Source: Ichthyophis bannanicus | Lineage: Eukaryota > Chordata > Amphibia > Gymnophiona > Ichthyophiidae | Direction: 5' to 3' | Assembly (NCBI GenBank): GCA_033557465.1 | Contig: CM066032.1 | Span: forward strand, 450,986,270-451,050,269 | DNA: 64,000 bases | Shown here: positions 52,786 through 61,985 of the stretch, piece by piece | Position numbering within the stretch: position 1 is the first letter of the stretch | Layout of the letters: each line of letters begins with the position of its first letter | Program-made: the position numbers and the translations under genes | Notes under the pieces: model-generated | Told to the model about the DNA's origin: nothing | Database searches by the model: none | Seen by the model: only the letters and a program-made list of their open reading frames with translations

Positions 52786-53299
52786 GGACATACCCCCTGA
52801 ACCAGCATACAAGTCAGATCATCAACCCCCCCCACCACCCCAAGACTGTATATAAGACTGTATAATAGCTCATGATGTATAATAGCGCACTATGTAGATA
52901 AATCAAATCTAATCACATCCCTGCCAACACATACACACCACTCTGTACACTGCATGAAAGCATTTGCCCCCTTGATTTTTTGATTGAATGATAAGGCGGT
53001 ATATAAATACCATTAAATAAATAAAATAAATAAATAAACTCTGTGTCTATCGACGACATCTGTCGAGTAGCCACTTGGGCCTCGGTTCATACCTTCACAG
53101 CCCATTACTGCTTGGACAAGGACTCCCGCCGGGATGCCTTGTTTGGTCAGGCTGTTCTTAAACACCTGTTCCATACTTAATCAACTCCTACCCACCATCC
53201 CTCATGGGATGCCAGAGATCCAGGTGGGGAAGTGCAGCCCTGTTCCAGGGACACACAACTTATGGGATCTCTCCCTGGCATCTAAAGCTAGGGAGTCCC

Positions 53300-53392
53300 C
53301 ATATGTGAAGACTCATTCCTGCTTGTTCCTGGAGATAGCACAGTTACTTACCTGTAACAGGTGATCTCTGGTAACAGCAGGGATAAGTCTTA
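53300..53392 (+). repeat. DIRS internal complementary region
   Basis: Left half (53300-53334) is the reverse complement of the element's left end (45798-45835). Right half (53337-53392) is the reverse complement of the right end (53618-53673) with about three mismatches. It thus spells the joined ends of the element in reverse, as expected for templating a circular intermediate in DIRS replication. Confidence 0.88.
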
Positions 53393-53485
53393 ACAACCCA
53401 CCCACTCCCCTAGGAGTTGTCTCTCTCTCTCTTTCTCTCTTTCCTTTCCCTCTCTCTCTCTCTCTTTGTCTCAGCTCTAAAACTT

Positions 53486-53674
53486 AACTGAGGAGAGACA
53501 GTTGGGAATGGTGGGAAGGCAGCACGCAGGCGCTATGGGATGCTCCCAAAAGCTTTCTGATTGGACGCTGGGGAGCGTTCCCGCGCAGGCTGCGTCGGTA
53601 CCGACGTACCCATATGTGAAGACTTATTCCTGCTGTTCCCAGAGATCACCTGTTACAGGTAAGTAACTGTGCTT
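53486..53674 (+). repeat. DIRS right inverted terminal repeat
   Basis: Complement of the left repeat, containing CGTCGGTACCGACG (about 53594-53607), extended on the right by a segment pairing with the internal complementary region. Ends near GTAAGTAACTGTGCT. Confidence 0.85.
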
Positions 53675-53852
53675 TTTCTCCCAGGCCTTTCCAAGTTAAG
53701 GTGATGGGGGCTTGTCTGTGGTGTTGAATCAGGAACTGCCGTTTGTCTACTCCTTTTGGTGGTGTTTTTCTTTTATGTTAAAAAAAATAGTAACCATTTT
53801 GTTGTGATTCTGATATGTATTTTTATCATATGATGTTGTTTTCAGCTATTTT

Positions 53853-54270
53853 AGGGGCATGTTTACAAAAGGTTGCCCTGGTAGTGCATATTTATGGCGC
53901 AAACTAGTGTGGAGACCCGCACTAAATTTTGGGTATGTGTGCAGCCATCCCTCTGCTGAGAGCATATTGGTAATTCACTGTATCATTCTAGCTGGCATGT
54001 GGGTGCACTTATCGCCACTCGTCGTGGAGCATTATGTGCACCCATGCTAACAGCAACGTGCACAGTTAACGTACGCCCATAATGTTTGCGCCAACTATCA
54101 TGCACCATCAATGTCCACATTCTATCCCTGACCTACCCGGTCCCCACCTAATCAGATGCTGCCCAGTTAGTGTGATATTTTTACCATGGGCCCCATGCTA
54201 ACCATGCAGCGAGCTTAGCACACAGCAAACCCCATACAAATGGTTAGCGCATTTTAGTAAACATGCCTCT
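53853..54270. mobile_element. MITE, 418 bp, GGGGCATG termini
   Basis: Left end AGGGGCATGTTTACAAAA; right end in reverse AGAGGCATGTTTACTAAAAT. Imperfect terminal inverted repeats of about 18 bp, no coding. Flanks do not show a clean TSD. Termini resemble the start of the repeat at 24646 and an internal segment of the hAT copies (near 42633 and 29530). Confidence 0.7.
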
Positions 54271-55116
54271 GAATGTTTTATCCTCTTTTAATGTTAATTT
54301 ACTGTGTATCCATATTTGTTGTGTCAAAAAATGGTCTACCATAAATATAATTAAACAAACTAAGCCCCCAAAATGCCTAGTTTATCTTTTTCCCCGAAAA
54401 GAGAATTTTGTTTGGAGAGGTAAAGAATAATCACATCATACTTTTTAGACTATTACAATTACTTCTCAGTGTAAATAAACAGCAGGAGAGGGTGAGGATA
54501 ATCTCTCACATGAATTTTGTTCCTTCTTCACATTATCTTCTACAAATTAACTTCAGTTTTGAGGATTTTTTCTTGCCATGGGCTCTAATGCATCCTAAGT
54601 AGACTTGTAAATGTGTGAGCACAAAATAATAATTGATGTTGCAGCATTCTACTCAAAGAACTAAAGTCAGACAATGATGTTGGAATATTGATTATATATT
54701 TATTATATAGATTGAGGAGGAGAGTGAATTTATGGATTTTCTGGGATACCTTAATGGACTGATCATACCATTATATTTGCTAGAAATTGGAGCAAGGATA
54801 TGATTTTTAACTTAAGTGCATCTATCAATGTTGAGCAAAGTTTGACGCATAACAAACTACATTAAAAAGAAACTGATGAAAATGTGACATTAACTTTAGA
54901 GTTTTTAGCAAATTTCATTCAACAGAAGAGTACCTAGATCCTGATGATTAAAAGAATCATTCATAATTCTCGAGAATGAAAATAAGTGTGGTTCAACTTT
55001 CAGGGAACAATTTGAAATGTCTAATCTACATGCCTCAAATTATTCCTGTATTCAGCGGCCGATACATATAGCTAGTGCTACTGAATATTTTAGTCTAAAT
55101 TATACATGTAGGTATA
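54271..55116. other. Unassigned AT-rich DNA
   Basis: About 850 bases with no recognised gene or repeat. Confidence 0.5.
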
Positions 55117-56421
55117 CGAAGTGTGACAAAAGAAATGAGACTGTCCCCTAAATGTTTTATTACAAAATCTACAGAGAAATTACGCATTGTCCCCTTCAAA
55201 GTAATCCCCCCCAGAGTTAATGCACTTCTGCATTCACTTCTGCCACGTACAGAAGCACTCGGTAAAGTCCTCCTCCTTGAGGTCCCTCAGCTCCCTCGTC
55301 ACAGTGGCCTTGAACTCTTCTACAGAGGAGAAATGAGTTCCTTTGAGCACAGTCTTCAGCCTGGGGAAGAGCCAGAAGTGGCATGGTGCACAAGGGTGGT
55401 CGAGAGCTGTGATCTGTTTGTTGGCTAAGAACTGCCTCACACTGAGCATGGTGTGTGCGGGTGTGTTGTCATGGTAGAGCAGCCACGACATGTCTCTCCA
55501 CAGAGCCTGTCTGCTGCACCGAACCTGGTCATGGAGGCAATTGAGGACCTGCTGATAGAAGTGCTGGTTGACTGTCTGACCCTCAGGCACAAACTCATGA
55601 TGTACCACTCCCTTCAGGTCGAAGAATGCAATCAGTATGACCTTGATCCTTGATTTGGACATGCGCGCCTTCTTGGATCTGGGTGACAGTCGAGTCTTCC
55701 ACTGCAGGCTCTGTCTCTTGCTTTCAGGGTCATACTGGAAGACTCAAGTCTCGTCTCCTGTGATGACTCAACCAACCAACTCTGGATCTTCTCTGATTTT
55801 CTCTAGCAAGTCTCGACAAACATTGACCCGGTGCTCCTTCTGGTCATCCGATAAAAGCTTGGTCACCATTTTGGCGCAAACCTTCCACATTCCCAGCTCC
55901 TGTACCAAGATGGTCCGCACTGACTCCCTATTCAGGCTGAGCTCCTCAGCTATCATCCGCACCATCAATCTGCGATCACTCCACACCAGCTGGTTCACTC
56001 TGTCAATGTTCTCAGCCGTCTTTGTCTTGGAAGGCCGTCCTGACTTTGGGTCATTCTCCACCTCCTTGCGGCAAGTCTTGAAGCGTTTGTGCCACTCGAA
56101 GACTCACGGCCTTGACATTACATCTTCTCCATAAGCCTTTTGGAGAAGGAGACACTCAGTTGGGCCCTTCTCCAACTTAACCAAACATTTCAAGTTGATT
56201 CTTTGCTCCATATTTCTGCCACCTCCAGTTGCGTGACAAAGCGATGGAGCAGTGTGCTACAAAAAAACCTGAAAAAGAAAAATAGAGTGAGAGTGATTAA
56301 AAATATTATAGCAGAATAGTGGCGAGATGTTGCACAACACAGTGACATAAGTGGTTAGCCAATTGGCATTGAGTCATGGGCGTGGCGGCCACAGTCTCGT
56401 TTCTTTATGGTCACACCTCGT
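55117..56421 (-). mobile_element. mariner DNA transposon, dead copy
   Basis: About 1305 bp flanked by TA (55115-55116 and 56422-56423). Inverted ends: CGAAGTGTGACAAAAGAAAT (left) and, in reverse, CGAGGTGTGACCATAAAGAA (right). Length and TA target are typical of mariner. It encodes a broken transposase on the minus strand. Confidence 0.93.
55180..56211 (-). pseudogene. mariner transposase, inactivated
   Basis: From ATG at 56211 to TAA at 55180, about 344 codons, the usual mariner length. Seen: FEWHKRF, SGRPSKTKT, the helix-turn-helix region with RMIAEELSLNRESVRTIL, then VITGDET (first catalytic Asp), FFDLKGVVHHEFVPEGQTVN (second Asp) and HDNTPAHT. Then APCHFWLFPRLK, where the third catalytic Asp of the DD34D triad reads His. 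In-frame TGA codons replace Trp in GWVITGDETW (two sites), and another TGA lies near 56108. A TGA precedes the C-terminal block ending GDNA. Confidence 0.93.
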
Positions 56422-56599
56422 ACATATACCTATATATAATAGTGCTGATTATCAGGCGCCTCTATGGTATACATATAAGGCTCTGAATATCAGTGCTATA
56501 CACATGGAGGGGAATTTTACAAATGACATTCAAGTGTAAACTGGAACGTTCAAGCTAGAACATCTGAAGAAAAAATGCAGAGAAAGTCCAAAAGAGAGC

Positions 56600-57115
56600 A
56601 AGACTCTCATGCAGGTCCAACAGGTGTGCACAAAGAAGCATAGAGTATGCAGTAGGTATAAGTAAATACTTTATTGGTGTGCAACCCCAACACATTTTGG
56701 CTTACGCCTTCCTCAGGGGGTATTGCCTCAAAAAACATGAATAAAAACATAATTGTTAATAAATAAATAAAGGGCAAATAAATAAGAATACATAAATGCA
56801 TAAAACATATGAATAGAAAATTAAATAATATGTGATTGTATATAAAGAAACAAATAACTAAGAAACATAAGGCGGACAAGTATATGATCCAAAAGGACAT
56901 AACCATAATATACAAAGAATAGATAGTTAAAACAATGCAAACACATGAGAAAAAAGAAGAATGGACGTTGATACATACAAGCCTCCATATCTAATGTATT
57001 ATGTATTCCTAAAAGGAGGGTGACTTCATAATCAAAAAAGTGGCAATAGCACAAAAAAACATTTCCAAGAGCGCTAATGGGAGTGCCCGTTACAGTGAAC
57101 TGCATGTAGCAAACT
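56600..57115 (-). mobile_element. Penelope-type terminal remnant (minus strand)
   Basis: TACTTTATTGGTGTGCAACC, then CCAACACATTTTGGCTTACG and CCTTCCTCAGGGGG: in reverse the Penelope terminal order CTGA.GA, stem, AAA, before a CAATAAAG. A similar layout occurs at 43330. The rest is AT-rich non-coding sequence. Confidence 0.5.
56688..56716 (-). ncRNA. Degenerate hammerhead-like motif
   Basis: On the minus strand: CTGAGGA, stem II GGC-GTAA-GCC, then AAAATGTGTTGGGG. Compared with the usual GAAACGCGTCGG arrangement, the differences are mostly CG-to-TG or CG-to-CA type, as expected from CpG decay. The GAA box has lost its G. Not expected to be active. Confidence 0.45.
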
Positions 57116-57124
57116 ATATGTATA

Positions 57125-57243
57125 CCTCAAAAGCAAAGAAATGCTGCTTTTGATGTACTGCTGCATACAGTAAGCTGAGTTTATTCATCCACTTGGGTGC
57201 CTTTGGTCCATACTTTAAAAGCAGCATTTCTTTGCTTTTGAGG
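57125..57243. repeat. Perfect 27-bp inverted repeat
   Basis: 57125-57151 (CCTCAAAAGCAAAGAAATGC onward) is the exact reverse complement of 57217-57243, with a 65-base spacer. Located immediately upstream of the Tc1-like fragment. Confidence 0.9.
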
Positions 57244-57248
57244 TGTAT

Positions 57249-57555
57249 AGTCTGGATCGAAGGTCATGGGTCCTCCAGCAGGACAATGACCCAAAGCATA
57301 CATACAAAAGTACAAAAGAATGGTTAAAAAGAAACAAATTTTAAACTGGCCAGCAATGAGTCCTGATCTCAATCCAATCGAGAACCTTTGGAAAAAGCTG
57401 AAATCTGCCATTGATAAAAGGAATCCTGGAAACATTCATAAGCTGGAACAAATCACAGTTGAAGAGTGGGAGAAACTACCAGCAGACAGATATAAGAAGC
57501 TCATAGATGGCTACAAGAAATGCTGGAGGCTGTCATCACTGCCAAGTGTTGTACA
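57249..57555 (+). pseudogene. Tc1-like transposase, C-terminal fragment
   Basis: Reads [18 protein letters not shown], then (after a small frame change near 57330) NWPAMSPDLNPIENLWKKLK and EEWEKLPADRYKKLIDGYKK. These are the second-Asp block and the Glu (DD34E) block of Tc1-family transposases. The N-terminal DNA-binding part and first Asp are absent. No terminal repeat at the right; CR1 sequence follows. Confidence 0.88.
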
Positions 57556-57589
57556 ACCCACTATTAGTGAAGGGTGTTGGATGCTGTTC

Positions 57590-57707
57590 CAAGGGTTGGA
57601 TGCTGTTCCAAGGGTTGCAGAGCAGAGATGGCATCTATCTGTCCAAGAAAGGTCAACGCATCTTTGGTAGTAGACTGGCTAATCTATTGAAGAGGGCTTT
57701 AAACTAG
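57590..57707 (+). pseudogene. CR1 ORF1 C-terminus (esterase-type end)
   Basis: Reads RDGIYLSKKGQRIFGSRLAN then LLKRALN and a stop. It matches the C-terminal block that closes the esterase-like domain of CR1 ORF1, where the usual motif is D-G-x-H-L; here the His is Tyr. Only the last 35-40 codons are present. Confidence 0.6.
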
Positions 57708-57712
57708 ATTCA

Positions 57713-60561
57713 TTGGGGATGGGTGAAGAAAGCCCCCAGGTAGGTGATACATTAAATACCTTTATGGAAATGGGTAATAGGGGGAACATATGGAAAGCAG
57801 TGTGTATAAATGCTCGTAGCATGGGAAATAAGATCCCTGATGTTGAAACTTTGGTGGGAGTGGCTGACTTGGATTTAGTGGCAGTTACAGAAACATTGTT
57901 CACAGAAAACCATGATTGGGATGTAACCATACCTGGCAATACTTTATTCAGAAAAGACAGGGGAGGAAGAAGGGGAGGAGGAGTGGCACTATGTAAAAAA
58001 TACTATTAAAGCTTTGGAATTACAGAGCTTAAAAGGGAGAGAGGAGGCATTGTGGGTTAAACTAGAAAGAGGGAAAGAGAAATGTATTTGCATTGGTGTG
58101 ATATACAGACATCCCTCACAAGAGAAAGAGGTGGACGGAGAATTAATTGAAGACATACGCAGCATTGCTAGGAAAGGGGAAGTTCTACTGATAGGAGATT
58201 TCAATATGCCAAATGTTGATTGGCACATTCCTGCTGCAGTATCATCTAGAAGTAAGGAGATCCTGGATTCTCTATAGGGAGAACTATTCAGGCAATTGGT
58301 AACAGACCCCACACGTGAAGGGGCCATACTGGATTTGGTGCTTACCAATGGTGAAAGTGTTTCTGATGTTGTAGTGGGAGATCATTTTGCATCCAGTGAT
58401 CACCAGATGGTGTGGTTCAGTATAAGGACTAGGGCTGTTAGAATCCATTCAAAGGTGAGGATCTTAGACTTTAGGAAGACTAACTTTGCCAAGATGGGCC
58501 AATACCTCAGGGAGTCGTTAGTGGGATGGGAACAGCTGGGGGATGTAGAAAAACAGTGGGCAAAACTGAAAGGGGATTTTTTAAGGGCAACCAACCTTTT
58601 TGTTAAAACGGTAAATAAAGGTAAAAGGAAAAGGAGAACGCTATGGCTTTTGAAAGAAGTAGCTGAAAAAGTGAAGAAAAAGAGGGAGGCCTTCATGAAA
58701 TACAAGAGATCCACAGAGAGAGGAAGACAGGCATCTATATTTGGAAAAACTTAGAGAAGCTAGCAAAGTAGTCAGGAAGGCAAAGATTCAAAAGGAGGAT
58801 GAAATAGCCAATGCAATAAAATGGGGGGATAAGACATTTTTCAGATATATTAGTGAGAAGAGGAAGGGCAAAAGTGTTAATGTCAGACTCAAGGGCGCAG
58901 GGGAGGAATATGTAGAAGCTGATAAGGACAAAGCGGAATTGCTTAACAAATATTTCTATTCTGTGTTCACAGATGAAGAACCAGGAGCAGGACCTCAGAA
59001 AACACCCACAAACAGGAACAGAAGCGAGGGACATCTTGAACAATTTTCAGAAGACTGTGTTCGTGAGAAACTTGCTCAACTTAAAGTAGACAAAGCGATG
59101 GGACCAGATGGGATACACCCTAGAATACTGAGGGAAATTGGGGACGTTCTAGCAGCTCCACTGACTGACCTTTTCAATGTCTCGTTGGAGTCGGGAGTGG
59201 TGCCAAAGGACTGGAGAGAGGCTCATGTGGTGCCTTTACACAAAAGCTGAAGTAAGGATGTGGTTGAAAACTACAGGTCGGTTAGTTTAACTTCGGTGGT
59301 GAGTAAATTATTGGAAACGCTGCTGAAAGAGAAAATAGTGAGGTTTCTGGAATCCAGCTGATTACAGGATCTGAGGCAGCATGGATTCACCAGAGGCAGG
59401 TCTTGTCAGACAAATCTGATTGATTTCTTTGAATGGGTGACCAGGGAGTTGGACCGAGGGAGAGCCCTAGTTGTGGTATATTTAGATTTCAGTAAAGCCT
59501 TTGACACTGTTCCTCACAGGCAACTTATAAACAAACTGAGCACCCTAGGGATGGACCCTAAAGTTACTGCTTGGGTTAGAAATTGGTTGGGTGGGAGGTG
59601 ACAAAGAGTACAGGTAAATGGAGCTCACTCTGAGGAGAAGGATATTATCAGTGGTGTGCCCCAGGGATCTGTCCTTGATCCGATTCTTTTTAACATCTTT
59701 GTTAGTGATATAGCAGAAAGGCTATCGGTTAAGGTTTTCCTCTTTGCGGATGATACCAAAATCTGCAATAGAGTAGACACCCAGGAAGGTGTAGATAACA
59801 TGAGGAGGGATCTAGCTAAGCTTGAAGAATGGTCTAGAATTTGGCAGCTGGGATTTAATGTTAAAAAATGTAAGGTCATGCATTTGGGCTGCAGCAATCC
59901 AAGGGAGCAATATAGTATTGGGGGTGAAGTACTTTTGTCCACTAAAGAAGAGCGGGACCTAGGTGTGGTTGTGTCTGATGATCTTAAAGTAGCTAAACAG
60001 GTAGAAAAGGCGATGGCAAAAGCTATAAGGATGATTGGGTGCATATGGAGAGAAATGGCTAGCAGAAAAAAGGAGGTGATAATGCCTCTGTATAAGTCTT
60101 TGGTGCGACCTCATTTGGAGTATAGTGTGCAATTCTGGAGACCGCACCTTCAAAAGGAAGTGAACAGGATGGAGTCAGTACAGAGGGTGGCTACTAAAAT
60201 GGTTAGTGGTCTTCATTATAAAGCATATGAGGACAGGCTTAAGGATCTTAATATGTACACCTTAGAGGAAAGGCGGGATAGAGGTGATATGATTGAGATG
60301 TTTAAATACCTCCATGGCATAAGTGTTCAGGGAGAGAGCCTCTTTCAATTGAAAGCAAGTTCTGCTACGAGGGGACATGGGATGAGGGTGAAGGGAGATA
60401 GATTCAGGAGTGATATGCGGAAATATTTCTTTACGGAAAGAGTAGTGGATCCATGGAATAGTCTCCCAGTGGAAGTGGTAGAGATGAGGACAGTAACTGA
60501 ATTAAAAAAAGCATGGGACAAACACAGAGGATCTCTGAGGGTAAAAGCGGGACTGTTGTAG
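57713..60561 (+). pseudogene. CR1 ORF2 (endonuclease-reverse transcriptase), several lesions
   Basis: Endonuclease: VCINARSMGNKIPD, LDLVAVTETLF (catalytic Glu), GGGVALC, GVIYRHPSQEKEV, LLIGDFNMPNVDW, SSDHQMVW (DH pair). [69 protein letters not shown] (motif A), SGVPQGSVLDPILFN (motif B), FADDTKICNRV (motif C, both Asp), VMHLGCSNP and VRPHLEYSVQF. C-terminus: RFRSDMRKYFFTERVVDPWN. Lesions: frameshift near 58005, stops at 58275-58277, 58752-58754, 59248-59250, 59358-59360 and 59599-59601. All RT catalytic residues remain. Confidence 0.92.
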
Positions 60562-60647
60562 TTGTTGATGTGGAAGGACAGACTAGATAGGCCATGTGGT
60601 CTTTTTCTGTCGTCATATTTCTATGTTTCTATGTTTGTATGTTTCTA

Positions 60648-61539
60648 ATCCTGTCCAAGTCATGTTTTTTTTCTCAGAAGTTGCCATGTCTAAGTTGCAC
60701 AGACACCTTTTTTTTGTTGTATACCTTTGAACATACTATTAAAATATTATGATGACATCTAGTTGCAATTTTTCCAATTATTTCTCAAGATAATGTGCAC
60801 AATATACGTAAAATGCAAGGGTGCCAATAATGTTCACAACAACTGCAGTTGGTTTTGGCCATGTCCAAGCCAAATGTATAATCTATACTTATAGGAGGTA
60901 ATTTTATAAAGACCGGGTAACGTCACATGCCATCTGCACATATAAGTGCTACGTTTTTAATGACTTATGCACATGGATGGACAGTTATGTGTGTATTTTA
61001 GGTGGTCACTATTCTATAAACATGCGCGCCGGGCCCACTGTGCATCCTTTCGGAGTGGGCATAGCCAGAAGCAGAGCTTGGGTGGCGTACAACAGTACGC
61101 AAGGAAGTTACAGAATTCTAGAATGTATGTGCATTCCTTACGAAACTAGGCATGCACATTTACACTAAGTCTAGGGTTGGCATAGGTATTTGTGCCTGTC
61201 CTAACTTAAACCACTTAAGCTATCTGGTTAGCAGCTGAATATCGTCGCTAGCTGGATAGTGGCTTTCAGCACCTCTGCTCCTCCCACAGAACGCCCCAGT
61301 TTTAACCTGGCCTAATTTCAGCAGTCTGTGGGGATAGTCAGCGGCACTAAGTGGTTTGCTAACCAGCTAATACATTTTGACCATGGCCCCCTATGATTTA
61401 GCCCCTTAAGACTGTTTTTGTTGCCTCTCAATAAGTATATACTGTACATCTGTATCCCTAGTATTATTCTTCAGTAGATAAGTTCCAGCATTTGCATGCA
61501 GGCCAGTTTGGAAACCTAGAGCTGCTAATGGACTGTGGA
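60648..61539. other. Unassigned, with traces of dispersed repeats
   Basis: No gene. GGAGGTAATTTTATAAAGAC at 60895 resembles the terminal segment at 61986, and the GCTGAATATCG..GGATAGTGGC block near 61230 resembles 20330 and 44040. Too diverged to bound. Confidence 0.45.
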
Positions 61540-61935
61540 GGACTCTTTGTTAGATGTTTCATTTTGGAGGGAGAAATCAACATTGGGGGGATTAAGGGGA
61601 ATATTTCCCCTTAAGCCCTCATATAAGGTAAAGGATAAAAGGAACACTTTCAGAAACCTTGTTTGTGTTTGGTGGTAGGTGTAACTTCACACATGGAAAA
61701 TTCCAGTTGTACACATGCATCCCCTATATGAAATTGCAGGGACATGTGTAGATGTTGGTCCCACCCCAAAATTCTCCCTAAAACACCTCCTGGCCAGACA
61801 TTTATATATGGACATGCCCGGGCAAAAGCAGTTCAACTGTGCCTTTCTAAAATTGCATTTTAAACATTGCATGTTTTCCTGACACTACATCCATGTTTAA
61901 AATGCGAATAAGGCTTCTAAAATAACCTTCATAGT
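61540..61935 (+). repeat. Dispersed non-coding repeat family A, copy 4 (diverged)
   Basis: Shares GAGGGAGAAATCAAC-like and ATTAAGGGGAATA blocks, CCCTATATGAAATTGCAGGG, ACATGTGTAGATGTTGGTCC and a 3' end GCGAATAAGGCTTCTAAAAT (61904-61923) with copies at 4395, 16525 and 19355. Confidence 0.55.
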
Positions 61936-61985
61936 CTATGCAGATATCACCACTATTCAGATAGCGCTGTCACTGACCACACTAT

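Larger units (their letters stand above)
51150..53036 (+). mobile_element. L2 LINE inserted in the DIRS recombinase with 5-bp TSD
   Basis: 5'-truncated L2 flanked by AACTC at 51145-51149 and 53037-53041. The 3' end is the L2-type AAGGCGGTATATAAATACCA followed by an (AAATA)n tail. The insertion separates HLN from SVSIDD in the recombinase. Removing it with one TSD copy restores the order seen at 3-356. Confidence 0.92.
49436..53180 (+). pseudogene. DIRS tyrosine recombinase, split by a SINE and an L2
   Basis: N-terminal part to 50057: LSQQVKDVLSASRKPSTRRS and YAFKWKRF. After the SINE, reading resumes with WCSGKGLNP (about 50356), then FLIAITSARRISELQAL with the first catalytic Arg (50692-50740) and PFHLNQEVYLPVFFP. 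A frameshift lies between 50880 and 51020, followed by HNVRAMAASMAHLN (HxxR) ending at the L2 (51149). After the L2, DDICRVATWASVHTFTAHYC with the Tyr continues in phase to TAA 53178-53180. The first recombinase fragment (3-356) shows the uninterrupted arrangement. Confidence 0.88.
45798..53674 (+). mobile_element. Nearly complete DIRS retrotransposon with nested insertions
   Basis: DIRS architecture: left inverted repeat (45798-45960), gag-like ORF, RT/RNase H/methyltransferase-like ORF, tyrosine recombinase, internal complementary region (53300-53392), right inverted repeat (53486-53674). The left repeat pairs with about 53486-53645 over some 160 bases. Excluding the SINE and the L2 the element is about 5.7 kb, normal for vertebrate DIRS. 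Lesions: a gag frameshift and stop, a pol TGA, a recombinase frameshift, two insertions. Confidence 0.92.
57578..60647 (+). mobile_element. CR1 LINE, long copy
   Basis: The longest CR1 in the window, about 3.07 kb: the end of ORF1, the whole ORF2 (broken), and the 3' tail GGACAGACTAGATAGGCCAT plus ATTTCTATGTTTCTATGTTT repeats to about 60647. The 5' side is truncated. A 19-base duplication (GGATGCTGTTCCAAGGGTT twice, 57578-57615) lies at the left. Confidence 0.9.
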
